NCBI GenBank assembly: GCA_963697705.1
Contig: CAVOPA010000017.1
Location: 1,674,001 to 1,738,000 of the forward strand
Length of the DNA: 64,000 nt
Reading direction: 5' to 3'
DNA from: CAVUCH01 sp963697705
GTDB lineage: Bacteria; Acidobacteriota; Vicinamibacteria; Vicinamibacterales; JAENWD01
Below the pieces are notes generated by a model. That model was not told where the DNA came from, searched no databases, and was given only the letters and a program-made list of their open reading frames with translations. This document shows positions 29,953 through 40,334 of this stretch, one piece after another (position 1 is the first letter of the stretch; every line of letters begins with the position of its first letter). The position numbers and the translations under genes are program-made.

Positions 29953-32900
29953 TCAGGGCGCCGCGGTCACACGCACCAGCACGGCACGCGAGTTGTTGCC
30001 TTCCATCGTCTCCGTGACCTGCGCCTCGCCGTCCGCGACCGCAATGAGGTAGAGCGACGCGGTCGTCAAGCCGGCAGGCAGCGTCACCTGGATTGGGCCG
30101 GAGTCCGTTCCCCCGGCGTCCAGCGGACCGACCGGCCTCGAGGCCAGCAGCGTGTCGCTCGTGTCGAACGACGCGTTCGTCGACAGGTAGAACCTCGTCG
30201 CAGATCCGCCCGCTGCACCGCCGCCCTGGTTTCTGACCGTATCCGTGACGGTGATGGCCGCTCCCGACACTGCGCTCGATGGCGCGGCGAGCGCCGATGC
30301 GATCAGGTCGGGTCCGACGCGCATCACGGCCGCCGCCGTGTTGTTGGTCTCGTTGGCCTCGGCGACGCGAGAGCCCGCGTCCGCCACTGCCAGGACGTAG
30401 TAGGTGCCGGTCAGAGTAGAGGCTGGAATCTGTACGGCCGTCGACGCCGTGTACGTGGCGGTCGGGTCCAGCGGCGGCACCGGATGACTGCCGAGCAGGA
30501 CGTCGGCAGCATCGAGAACCGCGTTTGCCGACAGGTAGAGCGCGGTGCTCGTGGCGTCAGCCGCAGCGATCCCGCCGTTCCTCGTCGTATCGGCGACTGC
30601 GACGGAGCGGCCTGCGCCGGCAGGAGGCGGCGTGACGAGCGCCACGGTCAGGTCGGCGCCGATCCGGACGAGCCCGGCGGCCCGGGTGTTGTTGGTCTCG
30701 ACGGTTTCGGGCACGCTCCCGCCGGCATCCGCCTGCGCAATGACGTAGTACGCGCCGCCGACGGTCGTGGCGGGAACCGTCGCGAGGATCGATGCGCTGT
30801 GCGACGCTCCGGCCGACAGCGCGGGGACCGCGCGAGACCCGAGGAGCGCGTCGCCCGCATCGAGAACCGTGTTGGCGGACAGGTAGTACCTGGTGATTGA
30901 GGCGGCCGCCGCGCCGCCGCCCGTGTTGGTCGTCGTGTCGGAGATCGAGAGCGTCGATCCCGCTGCAGCCGTTGCCGGCGGCGCGAGCGCCGCAATCGTC
31001 AGGTCGGGCCCGACGCGGACGATCACGGCGCGCGTGTTGTTGGTTTCGCTGCCTTCGGCAACCACGCCGCCGGCATCGGCCCTGGCCACGACGTAGTAGG
31101 TCCCGCTGGCGGCACCGGTCGGGATCGTGACGGTGGTCGCCCCCGACGACACCGCCCCGGCCTGGAGCGGCGACACCGGTCGTGCGCCGAGCAGCACGTC
31201 CGCGGTATCGAACGTCGAGTTCGTCGAGAGGTAGAACGCCGTCTGCGACGCGGCAGCGGACCCGGCACCCGAGTTGGCCGTCGTGTCGGTGAGCGTGAAC
31301 GGCACACCAGCACCCGCTGTCGCAGGCGCGGTCAGCGCCGAGACGTTGAGGTCGGCGCCAATGGCGATCGAACCGCTCGACCGGGCATTGTTGGTCTCGG
31401 TCGTCTCAACGACCTCCTTGTCCGCGTCGGCCGTCGCAACGACGTAGTACGTGCCGCCGGGCGTGTTGGCGGGAATCGTCAGGGACGACGACGACGAGAC
31501 GGTCGACGCTGCGGCGGCCAGCGGCCCGACCGTTCGGCTGCCGAGCAATACGTCGCCCGGACCGAAGCTCGCATTGGTCGAAAGGTAGAAGCGCGTCACC
31601 GATGCGCCGGCACTGCCGCCCCCGGTGTTCGTCGTGGTGTCGGACGCGGCGATCACCGAACCCGCTGCCGCCTTCGACGGCACGGCGAGCGCCGCGACGA
31701 CCAGGTCGGGGCCGATCCGGACGACCGCGGACCTCGTGTTGTTTCCTTCCTGTGCTTCCAGCACCGCCGCATTCACGTCCGCCTTGGCGATCACGTAGTA
31801 CACGCCTGTCGCGGTGCCGGGCGGTACGGTCACGCTGGTGGATGCGGTGTCTGCCCCCGCGGCGGCCATGGACGGCACGGCACGCGTGCCCATGAGCACG
31901 GCACTGCCGGTGAGCGACGCGCTCTGCGACAGATAGAGCCCGGTCGACGACGCTTCCGCGACGCCGGCTCCCTGGTTCCTGGTCACATCGGTGACCAGCA
32001 TCGTCGCGCCTGCCCCGCCAACCGCCGGCGGCGTCAGCGCCGATACGACGAGATCGCCCGGCGCATCGTCGCTCGCAATCGTGACGATCCCGCCCGCGGG
32101 CGCCCCGATGGCGTACGACTCGCTGGCATCCAGGGCTAGCACGACGGTCTCGCTTCCCTCCGCGAACGAGTCGTCGATTGCGGTCACATCGAGGGTCGCC
32201 GCGAGCGACCCTGCCGGGATCGTCACCGTTTCCGGAAGCGCCGCGTAGTCGGCGTCGGCAGTAGCCGTGCCGTTCACCGTGTACCGAACGGTGAGGCTGG
32301 CGGTCGTGTTACCGGTACGCGAGAACGTGAATCGGCCCGCACTCGGTCCCGCCTCGCTGACAGCAGCCGTCGTGGCGGTGACGGTCACGACCGGCAGTCC
32401 CGATGCGCTCGTGCAGGACGGGAACGCGAACGACCCGATGCGGGTACGCCACGACATCTCGCTGGTGACCGCGTAATACTGGCTCGTGTACCAGAACGTG
32501 CATCCGTCGCTCGGATCGACGAGGAGTGCGCTGTAATCGCCCCAGCGGCCGGAGGTGTGTGTTTGCGATCCGGAGCCCGCCATCAGATCGGCTTCGCCTT
32601 GCGTCAGTACGCCCGGCGCGTCGGCGGCCAGGCGCCCGGCGTACCGGATCGAGGGATACGTGCTGATCCCTGAGGCCGTGAAGCCGACCGCGAGATTGCC
32701 GACGCGGTCCATCGCGGCGCTGCCGACGCTCCGGTCGTCAGAGTCGGGTGCGTACGTGCCCTGCTGGTGGATGAACGGCGCCCCCCGAGGATCGCGCACC
32801 TCGTACCACCGGATGCCGGCATGATCCTGGCCGTCGGCGTCGACGGTCTGGTTGACGACGAGGGACTCGTGGGTGCCGAAGTTGCGATACTGCAGCCGGT

Positions 32901-34062
32901 ACATGAGGCGGTCGGCGAGCGCGTGCAGCCGTGCGGCAGTACCTGGCTGACGAACGCAAGGCGCGCCGCCACACAGGTCCGAATCGAACGCGGCGGTTGG
33001 CAGGAGATTCGGACCGGTAAACGTGGACGCGGACGGGTGCGTCCAATCCACGTGAAAGCGCCAGAGCTGCAGTTGGTCCGCAGAGTAGCCCCATGCGTCG
33101 TCGTCCATCTGCACGAAGTACCCCGGCGAGCCGGCGGGCGGAGCCGGCCCGTCCAGATCCGCGGGCAGCATTCCCGCGAGATTCGGATCGGTGGACGACA
33201 AATCGAAGTACACGATCGATGCCGGTTGGCCGGCGAGCATCCGTGCGCGGTCGATCGCGATCACTCCTTGTCCGGCCCACGCCAACGTGCCGGCGGTGAA
33301 CTGGTTGATGGTCATGTAGTAGGCATCTGACCAGACGCCGAACTTCGGGTAGTCGTTCAACTTGTCGAACGCGAACTGATACCGGTAATAGGAGCCGGTG
33401 GGATCGGGTGAGGTCGAGACCGCGATGCACTGGTAGAAAGGTCCGATCGCGAGGCCGAACCACAGGTTCGGCAGCGCGAGCTGGCTCATGAACCAGCGAT
33501 CGGCGAGATGGTCGTACATGACGACCGGATCGCCGTTGTTGTTTGTCTCACACGGCCCGCCGAAGCCGTTCCACAGGGTGCTGCCGTCGAAGGGACCATA
33601 GAGCAGCGCCGGGGGTGTGGTCGCCGTGCCCTTGCTGTAGATCGCGAGCGACAGGTTGACCGTCTGGAAGAAGTGGTGGGGGCCGACGTCGCCATTCGTG
33701 TCCGGGGGCAGCACGCCGCTCGCGTTGTCGAGGCCGTCGAAGCTCCGACTCGAGCCGGGGACGAGAGGAGTTCCGGCGAAACGCTGCACCACCGGATCGG
33801 GCAGGAGGCTGGTCGCGATCGACGGATTGACACGACGAGTGGGCCGCGCGTGATTGGGAATCTCGCGCGCGGGAGTGGACTGCCGGAGCAGTCGTGGCAG
33901 CGTGCGCAGCGCCGGCGATCGGTCGTGCCGCTCGGACGCGATCACACGCGGCGGCGGAACCCTCCGGTCCTGGGCCGCCGACACGCGTGATCCCGGCGCG
34001 GCGGCGGCCAGGGCCACTCCACCCGTGATCAGGACGGCCGCGACTGCCGTGCGTCTGGTCAT
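29953..34062 (-). CDS. Large secreted protein with Calx-beta domain and six CARDB repeats
   Basis: 1369 residues. Signal peptide at the N terminus (MTRRTAVAAVLITGGVALAA, cleaved near VSAAQ). Residues about 60-520 are a globular catalytic-looking or binding region with DTNGDVGPHHFFQTVN and WSDAYYMTINQF, resembling uncharacterised exported sialidase-like propellers. A Calx-beta domain follows (VRYTVNGTATADADYAALPE, EGSETVVLAL), then six tandem CARDB repeats of about 117 residues, each opening with DL(V/N/T/I)xxAL and closing with E(T/A/G)xETNNTR. The start ATG at 34062 is supported by the signal peptide. Probably an extracellular adhesive or cell-surface protein. Intact frame throughout. Confidence 0.88.
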   Translation of the reverse strand: MTRRTAVAAVLITGGVALAAAAPGSRVSAAQDRRVPPPRVIASERHDRSPALRTLPRLLRQSTPAREIPNHARPTRRVNPSIATSLLPDPVVQRFAGTPLVPGSSRSFDGLDNASGVLPPDTNGDVGPHHFFQTVNLSLAIYSKGTATTPPALLYGPFDGSTLWNGFGGPCETNNNGDPVVMYDHLADRWFMSQLALPNLWFGLAIGPFYQCIAVSTSPDPTGSYYRYQFAFDKLNDYPKFGVWSDAYYMTINQFTAGTLAWAGQGVIAIDRARMLAGQPASIVYFDLSSTDPNLAGMLPADLDGPAPPAGSPGYFVQMDDDAWGYSADQLQLWRFHVDWTHPSASTFTGPNLLPTAAFDSDLCGGAPCVRQPGTAARLHALADRLMYRLQYRNFGTHESLVVNQTVDADGQDHAGIRWYEVRDPRGAPFIHQQGTYAPDSDDRSVGSAAMDRVGNLAVGFTASGISTYPSIRYAGRLAADAPGVLTQGEADLMAGSGSQTHTSGRWGDYSALLVDPSDGCTFWYTSQYYAVTSEMSWRTRIGSFAFPSCTSASGLPVVTVTATTAAVSEAGPSAGRFTFSRTGNTTASLTVRYTVNGTATADADYAALPETVTIPAGSLAATLDVTAIDDSFAEGSETVVLALDASESYAIGAPAGGIVTIASDDAPGDLVVSALTPPAVGGAGATMLVTDVTRNQGAGVAEASSTGLYLSQSASLTGSAVLMGTRAVPSMAAAGADTASTSVTVPPGTATGVYYVIAKADVNAAVLEAQEGNNTRSAVVRIGPDLVVAALAVPSKAAAGSVIAASDTTTNTGGGSAGASVTRFYLSTNASFGPGDVLLGSRTVGPLAAAASTVSSSSSLTIPANTPGGTYYVVATADADKEVVETTETNNARSSGSIAIGADLNVSALTAPATAGAGVPFTLTDTTANSGAGSAAASQTAFYLSTNSTFDTADVLLGARPVSPLQAGAVSSGATTVTIPTGAASGTYYVVARADAGGVVAEGSETNNTRAVIVRVGPDLTIAALAPPATAAAGSTLSISDTTTNTGGGAAAASITRYYLSANTVLDAGDALLGSRAVPALSAGASHSASILATVPATTVGGAYYVIAQADAGGSVPETVETNNTRAAGLVRIGADLTVALVTPPPAGAGRSVAVADTTRNGGIAAADATSTALYLSANAVLDAADVLLGSHPVPPLDPTATYTASTAVQIPASTLTGTYYVLAVADAGSRVAEANETNNTAAAVMRVGPDLIASALAAPSSAVSGAAITVTDTVRNQGGGAAGGSATRFYLSTNASFDTSDTLLASRPVGPLDAGGTDSGPIQVTLPAGLTTASLYLIAVADGEAQVTETMEGNNSRAVLVRVTAAP

Positions 34063-34500
34063 ATGTGCTTTCCGCGGACAGCACGCCCTCGTGCACGGTG
34101 TATGCCCGAGGAATTCGGCGCGTTACCCAGGGCAATGCTGAGCGCGCACACGGTTTTCGTCAGTGATAGGAGGATTCTGATCTCGGCGAAGCGGTCCGCT
34201 CGTAGTGCACGCGCGTGCAGGGCTGTGCTGCCGAGAGGAGTGCCGACGTGCGAACGCGCTCCACCGCGCGGCAGCTTACTCAGTCGGCCTTACGCGTTAA
34301 GGAGAGTCGAGGCGAGACGCGCCTGCCGTCTCCTCCACGGATCCTGGTTGTCGGTGGGCGGAATCGCGGGTCTCGCACTCGGCCGAGCACTGCAAGAGCA
34401 GGGGTGTCGTTCCGGAACTCATCGAGCGTGCGGCGTCGTGGCCAACGCGCGGCAACCGTCGTGTGCGGACCGAAGGTGTTGTAGCGGGCCCTGGCGATAT
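34063..34500. other. Intergenic region upstream of the CARDB gene
   Basis: No gene supported. It contains the second copy of the 34-bp repeat and presumably the CARDB promoter; no clear -35/-10 pair was seen. Small open frames on the minus strand have no start context and an arginine-rich composition. Confidence 0.5.
34265..34298 (+). repeat. Intergenic 34-bp repeat, copy 2
   Basis: Partner of 29737-29770, 31 of 34 identical, same orientation. Confidence 0.7.
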
Positions 34501-35748
34501 TCAAAGCTCTCTTTCAGCAAGGCGTCGGAACTCGTCAGGGACAGAGCGCGCACCCCGCGATGCTGACCCATAATCCACCGCTTTTCCTCCGAAGCGCTTG
34601 CGGATCGCATCGACGGCCTGGTCTGCGCGCGATCGCGCCAGGCCTTTCTTTGTGCCAGGACGGCGTCCATCGTCGGCAAGCCCGAGCGGCAGCTCCAATT
34701 GCACGATCGCATGCGCTTCGAGATTTGAGACGGAGATCGCCAGCAGCGAGATCGTCCTCTCGTCACGGTGATCCGCAAGGACGCCGCGCACCAAGTCCTC
34801 GGCGATCTCAGCGAGAGCCCTCGTTGCAGCAATCGGCGCTGACCGCGTGAGCGAGCGCGTGACCGAGCGCAAATCGGCGAAGCGCACGCGGACCGTGATA
34901 GTCCGGCCCGCCAGGGATTTGGCGCGGAGCCGCGCGCCGATGCGGTCGGCGAGATGATGGAGCGTCGGTTTGAAGACGCGCTCGATCGCAGGCCGTCGTC
35001 CGAGCGCCGATTGTGCGCCGGCGGAGCGCGCGCGCCGGCGGGTCTGGATTTGCCGCGGATCGCTGTTCCAGGCGAGTGCCGTCAACTTTCTTCCCGCCGC
35101 GTGCCCAAGCAATCGCTCCACGGATTTCGGAGAGCTCTCAGCCAATTGACCGATGGTGGTGACGCCGATCTTGGCGAGCCGCGCCTCGGTGGCGGGGCCC
35201 ACGCCCCACATCAGCGCGACCGGCAGTTTGTGAAGGAAGTCGAGTTCAGTATCTGGATCGACGACGACCAATCCATCCGGCTTAGCGACCTGCGATGCGA
35301 CCTTCGCCAGGTGCTTGGTACGCGCCACGCCGATTGACATCGGCAAGCCAAGCTCGGCGCGCACGCGAGCCCGAACCGTCCTTGCGATCTCTGCCGGCGA
35401 ACCGAAGAGATGCGTGCACCCTGCAACGTCGGCGAAGGCCTCGTCGATGGAGATGCGCTCTATGGAAGGCGTGAAATCGCTCAGTACTCTGATGGCGGCG
35501 TCGCCGAGCCGTTGGTATTCGTCGAAATGTCCGCCGACGCAAACGAGGTCGGGACAGAGTTGCCGCGCGCGCCGTCCAGGCATGCCGCTTCGCACGCCGA
35601 AGGCCCGCGCTTCGTAGGAGGCCGCGAGAACGACGCCGTCGCCGACCGCAATCGGCTTGCCGCGCAGGCGAGGGTCGAGCAGCTGTTCGACCGACGCATA
35701 AAAGGCGTCGAGGTCCGCGTGGAGAATGGTGGCTGTGGAACCACCCAT
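34501..35748 (-). CDS. dinB: DNA polymerase IV, Y-family translesion polymerase
   Basis: 415 residues. Carries out error-prone bypass synthesis. N-terminal HADLDAFYASVEQ holds the first catalytic Asp and steric-gate region; SIDEAFADV holds the catalytic Asp-Glu pair; the helix-hairpin-helix thumb region (MWGVGPATEARLAKIGVTTI) and a C-terminal little-finger domain (GRTITVRVRFADLRS) follow. The ATG at 35748 is chosen because it shares one base with the stop of the upstream 124-residue gene (TGATG), so the two are coupled. The C-terminal tail is basic and lacks an obvious beta-clamp motif beyond QLELPLGL, which matches the QLxLPL-type clamp-binding pattern. Confidence 0.93.
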   Translation of the reverse strand: MGGSTATILHADLDAFYASVEQLLDPRLRGKPIAVGDGVVLAASYEARAFGVRSGMPGRRARQLCPDLVCVGGHFDEYQRLGDAAIRVLSDFTPSIERISIDEAFADVAGCTHLFGSPAEIARTVRARVRAELGLPMSIGVARTKHLAKVASQVAKPDGLVVVDPDTELDFLHKLPVALMWGVGPATEARLAKIGVTTIGQLAESSPKSVERLLGHAAGRKLTALAWNSDPRQIQTRRRARSAGAQSALGRRPAIERVFKPTLHHLADRIGARLRAKSLAGRTITVRVRFADLRSVTRSLTRSAPIAATRALAEIAEDLVRGVLADHRDERTISLLAISVSNLEAHAIVQLELPLGLADDGRRPGTKKGLARSRADQAVDAIRKRFGGKAVDYGSASRGARSVPDEFRRLAEREL

Positions 35749-36122
35749 CACACCCACCACAGCGCGGACGCGAGTCGCGACTCGTCGAGAGCCGGTCCGA
35801 CGCCCAGGCGCAGCGCCACTGGAGCGCCAGCTGCAATCAAGCGCTTCAGCTCCGTAGTCAATACCCGCAGGCGATCGAAGGATGCGAGGGTGAAGGCCTC
35901 ACGACGTGCGGCCACTGGACGGCGGTAACCCGGTGGAATCGATGGCGTCGTGTTTACGTCCACTGCCCCGCTCGACACGACCTCGCTGTGCTCGATCACA
36001 ATGAGCCGCGCACAACTGCCACCGGGCTCGCGCCACACCACGCTCGAATCGACCAACCGGGTCAGCCAGATCGCGCGGCGTCGGGCGAGCGCCGCCCGCA
36101 ACGCGAGCCACTCGAGGGACAC
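35748..36122 (-). CDS. Small hypothetical protein coupled to dinB
   Basis: 124 residues, ATG start at 36122 (MSLEWLALRAALARRRAIWL). Its stop overlaps the dinB start by one base. No family recognised. It has a mixed helical/strand composition with a leucine/arginine-rich C-terminal half (LRVLTTELKRLIAAGAPVAL). Position alone suggests a role in the same damage-tolerance operon, perhaps as a partner of Pol IV. Confidence 0.65.
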   Translation of the reverse strand: MSLEWLALRAALARRRAIWLTRLVDSSVVWREPGGSCARLIVIEHSEVVSSGAVDVNTTPSIPPGYRRPVAARREAFTLASFDRLRVLTTELKRLIAAGAPVALRLGVGPALDESRLASALWWV

Positions 36123-36374
36123 TTGAACGAACTCCGGGGTCCACCCCGTGAAGCGACGACCCGTTTCGTTGACGTCGTCTTCATCAACGTCGCGGTCTCG
36201 CCGCCTTTCCCGCCACAGGCGCGTGCCAAGCCGCAGCAGCTTGGCGTGCGCAGAGAGGTTGATGTCAGCGTATCACATTCGCCTTTTGTTCGTCTCAATG
36301 AGGCGTCAAGCGCAAGCCTCGTTCAGCTGGTTCCTGCGCTCCTCGGCCACAATTATTCAGAAGGGAACGCGCTG

Positions 36375-37352
36375 ATGCTGATGCTGGTTGCGACCGACCG
36401 TGAAGTCGTCGTCATTGACGTTGAACGAGGTGTCGGCGCGCCGGCGCACGGGATCGGTGACCGCCCCACATGTTTGACCGCGGATCCGCTGGTTCATGGG
36501 CGCGCGTGGTGTGGCACTCACCGGAGCGGTGTGTTCAGGACTGATGATGGCGGCAGGTCCTGGCAGTCGATCGGCCTCGCGGGGCGGCTGATTATGGCCA
36601 TTACCGCGAGCCGTGCGGAGCGGGACGTGGTCTGGGTAGGCACCGAGCCGAGCGAAGTGTGGCGCTCAGGGGACGCTGGGAACACGTGGGAGCAGACCAG
36701 CAAACTGGAGACTCTGTCGTCGTCGTCCGAATGGTCCTTTCCGCCGAAACCGGATACTCATCACGTTCGCTGGATTGCGTGCCACCCGCTCGAACCGGAA
36801 CGACTATGGGTCGCGATCGAGGCCGGAGCGCTCGTCTCCACGATCGACGGTGGCCGCACATGGAGCGACCGCGTGCCCGGTGGACCATGGGATACCCACG
36901 AGCTCGCCGTTCATCTCGAGGCTCCCAACACACTGCGCGTCGCCGCCGGCGACGGATATTTCGAGAGTGACGATGCCGGTGCGACGTGGCGCTCGCCCTC
37001 CGTCGGCCTCGAGGTCGGCTACTTGCGCAGCGTGGCGATCGATCCAGAGCAACCGGAAGTCGTCGTGGTCTCAGCGTCGTCCGGACCGCACTCCGCGTAC
37101 GTGGCTGGCCGCTCGGATGGCCGGTTGTATCGGCGTCTCAGTCGCGAGCGTTGGGAGCGCGTGCGCGACGGCTGGCCGGAGCCAGCGAGCACCATCGCGC
37201 CTCTGCTCTGCGCCGGCGTGAAGGGCGGAGAGCTGTGGGCCGCGGATGAGCGCGGCGTGCACTGTTCCGACGATGGCGGGAAGAGTTGGCGCTGCGCGGT
37301 CGGCCATGCCAGGTCCCCGCAGCATCTACGCGGCCTCGCGCTGGTGCGGTGA
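36375..37352 (+). CDS. Sialidase-like Asp-box beta-propeller protein
   Basis: 325 residues. The ATG at 36375 has GAAGGGA about 8 nt upstream; the open frame extends further 5' but that part overlaps the dinB operon and is not protein-like. Five Asp-box motifs (SxDxGxxW) are visible: TDDGGRSW, SGDAGNTW, TIDGGRTW, SDDAGATW and SDDGGKSW. This predicts a BNR/YCF48-like propeller of the exo-alpha-sialidase or photosynthesis-assembly-factor type; catalytic sialidase residues are not evident and there is no signal peptide, so binding or cytoplasmic use is as likely as hydrolysis. Confidence 0.85.
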   Translation: MLMLVATDREVVVIDVERGVGAPAHGIGDRPTCLTADPLVHGRAWCGTHRSGVFRTDDGGRSWQSIGLAGRLIMAITASRAERDVVWVGTEPSEVWRSGDAGNTWEQTSKLETLSSSSEWSFPPKPDTHHVRWIACHPLEPERLWVAIEAGALVSTIDGGRTWSDRVPGGPWDTHELAVHLEAPNTLRVAAGDGYFESDDAGATWRSPSVGLEVGYLRSVAIDPEQPEVVVVSASSGPHSAYVAGRSDGRLYRRLSRERWERVRDGWPEPASTIAPLLCAGVKGGELWAADERGVHCSDDGGKSWRCAVGHARSPQHLRGLALVR

Positions 37353-37388
37353 CCGTCGACGATCCTTGATTGGCGGTAGGCTTACGTA

Positions 37389-37938
<550 letters not shown>

Positions 37939-38214
37939 CATCGGGCTTGTTAGCCCGGCGTACCGATTCGAGCGATTCGGAAAGTAGGGACAGGCCACGC
38001 TAACAGGACTACTCGCGAGTCGGTCGCGCCCGACATGCCGGCAGGGGCGGGCCCAAGCCCCTCATTGGCGCCGAGCCGTGACGATCCAGGTTCGCGAGTA
38101 CCTCGAGGCGATAGACTTCCAACCGATCGGCCAGTATGGCGGGGTTGCTCATAGCGACCATTGCGCAGTGGCGGCGCGGAGAACACGAAGGGACAAAACC
38201 TTTCCTGAGACACG

Positions 38215-38664
38215 TCACTGGCGCCGTGCCGGCTCGAAGAGCTCGATCGGATTCCCATCGGGATCCTCGAGCTGAATCTGTCGGCCACCCGGGCCGGTTT
38301 CCATCTCATTACGGAACGTCAACCCTGATTGCTTGAGCCTCTCAATCTCACGAGCGACGTCAGTCACATGCAGCACAATGCGATTCCATCCGCCCGCCTC
38401 CTGCCGCCGCCCATCGGGCATCGGCCGCGAGCCTGACGCGCCGGGGCCGCTCAGCAGCAACTTGAAACCGCCGAGGGACACGGTGGCGAACGCTGGCAAT
38501 TGCTGGTGTTCCAGCTTGAAGCCGAGGTACTTCGTGTAAAAATCGGCGGCGCGTTGCACATCTGTGCTTTGGTAGCGGACACCGTGCAATCCCTGGATCG
38601 ATCGCTCGTGGTCTGCTCCCGCCTCATCGGAAATAGCAGCGGAGCCTTTATCTGCCGGTTTCAT
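38215..38664 (-). CDS. VOC/glyoxalase family protein
   Basis: 149 residues, ATG with GGAGG 8 nt upstream. One pair of beta-alpha-beta-beta-beta units: GVRYQSTDVQRAADFYTKYL and RIVLHVTDVAREIERLKQSG, ending GRQIQLEDPDGNPIELFEPA, the usual metal-binding Glu context. It is a vicinal-oxygen-chelate superfamily protein, such as a lyase, dioxygenase or resistance protein. The N-terminal 20 residues are an unusual polar extension. Confidence 0.85.
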   Translation of the reverse strand: MKPADKGSAAISDEAGADHERSIQGLHGVRYQSTDVQRAADFYTKYLGFKLEHQQLPAFATVSLGGFKLLLSGPGASGSRPMPDGRRQEAGGWNRIVLHVTDVAREIERLKQSGLTFRNEMETGPGGRQIQLEDPDGNPIELFEPARRQ

Positions 38665-38912
38665 TTCGATCCTCCAATTGGTCCAGCTTCACGGGATCAG
38701 TGGCATCCGGTGCAAGCCGATCGCCACCGCCAGCTGCTGCAGTCTTCCCCTCGTAACGTCATCAGCCCCGATTAAGCGCTACGTCTCGTTGTGCATGAGT
38801 AACTTCGGGATCCATAAGCCTGCAACCGCACCAAGGCTGTCGAGCACTGCCGCCTGATGTTCATGTGTTGGTGTGAATCTGGCATCGGAGAACGCTTACA
38901 CAGGAGGAGTCC

Positions 38913-39332
38913 ATGGCCACTCAGAGCGCCGCGGCTGCGCCAGCCTCGAACGCGGCGATTGCGCAGGCGGCCTACAGGGCGTATGTGACGAAAGACCGGG
39001 CAGCCCTCGAGGCGCTGCTCGCCGACGACTTTCACTTCACGAGCCCCCTCGACAATCGGCTCGACCGTGACACGTACTTCCGTCGTTGCTGGCCGAACAG
39101 CGAGGTCATCGAAGGGTTCGAGTTCGTCCATCTCGTCATGGATGCTGATCGCGTCTTCGTCACGTATGAAGGAGGCAATACGAACGGCCATCGATTTCGC
39201 AACACGGAGATTCTCACCATTCGAGATCATCACATCGTCGAGGTCGAGGTGTACTTTGGCTGGTCGCTGCCTCACAAGGCGCCGCAGGGTGGATTCGTGG
39301 ATCCGGCCGAGCCCGGACTGCCGCAGTCCTGA
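38913..39332 (+). CDS. SnoaL/NTF2-like protein
   Basis: 139 residues, ATG preceded by AGGAGG. A cone-shaped alpha+beta fold is suggested by AAYRAYVTKDRAALEALLAD, DFHFTSPLDNRLDRDTYFRR and the C-terminal FRNTEILTIRDHHIVEVEVY. Typical of small enzymes or ligand-binding proteins of the SnoaL-like group; the activity cannot be read from the sequence. Confidence 0.85.
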   Translation: MATQSAAAAPASNAAIAQAAYRAYVTKDRAALEALLADDFHFTSPLDNRLDRDTYFRRCWPNSEVIEGFEFVHLVMDADRVFVTYEGGNTNGHRFRNTEILTIRDHHIVEVEVYFGWSLPHKAPQGGFVDPAEPGLPQS

Positions 39333-39523
39333 CCGGCCAACGTGCGAATGGAGTGGAGTCCGCGTTTTGTGATCGACATGCGCTCGGGAAAGCCGAGGCG
39401 GTGATTCGGCTGTTCGCACCATCGCCACGACCTGCGCAGGCTCCGCAGTGGCGTAGCTGCCAAGTCGAGTACCTCTGAGGGTGAGGCGCGATCCGTGTGA
39501 CGCCCGCCTTCAGGCTGGCATCG

Positions 39524-39988
39524 TCATTCCTTGTAGTAGCCGACTCCGCAGTTTTGACCTGTGACCTTGGTGTAGAACGTGTGCTTCTCCATCGGCTTGT
39601 CCGACCCGGGGCGAGGCCACCAATAGGTCACCTGGTCGATCTTTCCTTCAGTGGCGGTCCGCATGATCTCTTTCCCGAGCGGAAAACCCTTCTTGCCCAC
39701 GATGTCCGCCAGGTTTTCCCCCTTCAAGTGGGGATGCGCGGTGAGAGTACCGGTCCCGGCGTCGGCGCAGAACACGTAGAGGTCACGGTCCTTGAAGCCG
39801 CCTTCGCCCTTGTTGAACATCTCGAGCGCCTTCTCTTTGTTCTCCTTCATCGCGGTGACTGCTTTGTCCAGCATGGCCCTGGCTTCTTGCTCGGTGCCAA
39901 ATTGACCTTCTGCTGCCGGAACTGACCCTGACGTGAAGAGAACCAGAATCGCGGCCTGTCCGATGGCGAATGCCCGATTGCGCACCAT
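39524..39988 (-). CDS. Exported single-Cache-domain protein
   Basis: 154 residues. The ATG at 39988 is preferred because GGAGAA lies 6 nt upstream; an ATG four codons earlier is possible. The signal peptide ends near VPAAEG. The mature part (ALEMFNKGEGGFKDRDLYVF, TGTLTAHPHLKGENLADIVG, then TYWWPRPGSDKPMEKHTFYT) is a Cache_2-type small-molecule sensor domain. Unlike most Cache domains it has no linked transducer, so it is a free periplasmic binding protein. Confidence 0.82.
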   Translation of the reverse strand: MVRNRAFAIGQAAILVLFTSGSVPAAEGQFGTEQEARAMLDKAVTAMKENKEKALEMFNKGEGGFKDRDLYVFCADAGTGTLTAHPHLKGENLADIVGKKGFPLGKEIMRTATEGKIDQVTYWWPRPGSDKPMEKHTFYTKVTGQNCGVGYYKE

Positions 39989-40334
39989 TGTCTTCTCCAT
40001 GAGCCATTAATCAGGTGATTGTCTGTCTACGACCCCTTCATCAGCCACGCCGCGGAGCTGAAGGTGTCATCCGTGCCGTGCAGCTGACGTCCGTGCCAAA
40101 GTACGGGACGCAGCATGACCCGGCTCACACGCGGCCTGTCGAGAGGTTCGTTGTTGGCGCAGCGTACAGCATCTGCACCCGTCCGCAAAGAAGAAGCCGG
40201 ACATCCTTCAGAGCCTGCCTCAGCCGTGGTCGCGGGTGGTATTCCCGCCAGACCTTGCCTCCGCATGCCCGACGCTGCCGAGCCGGTTCGTATATACATT
40301 GACAGGCATATGCTCTGTAGGGTATATCAACGGC
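39989..40334. other. Divergent intergenic region with the ArsR promoter
   Basis: No gene supported. It holds the regulatory region for the ArsR operon at its right end and presumably the promoter of the Cache protein at its left end. Longer open frames across it are shadow frames. Confidence 0.5.
40299..40327 (+). promoter_or_regulatory. Sigma-70-type promoter for the ArsR operon, probably leaderless
   Basis: TTGACA at 40299-40304 and GTATAT at 40322-40327 are separated by 17 bp. A start point about 7 nt downstream coincides with the GTG start codon at 40335, and no Shine-Dalgarno sequence is present, so the mRNA is probably leaderless. The AT-rich block around it (GTATATAC at 40290-40297, CATATG inside the spacer) could be the autoregulatory operator of the ArsR-type repressor. 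Confidence 0.7.

Noticed and set aside
34501..36122. ImuA-ImuB-DnaE2 mutasome cassette
   Set aside because: The polymerase has full catalytic residues (ordinary Pol IV), and neither an ImuA-like RecA domain nor DnaE2 is present.
37942..37957. CGGGCT-TGTT-AGCCCG hairpin after the DHFR-like gene as a terminator
   Set aside because: Only a 6-bp stem with no T run; too weak to list.
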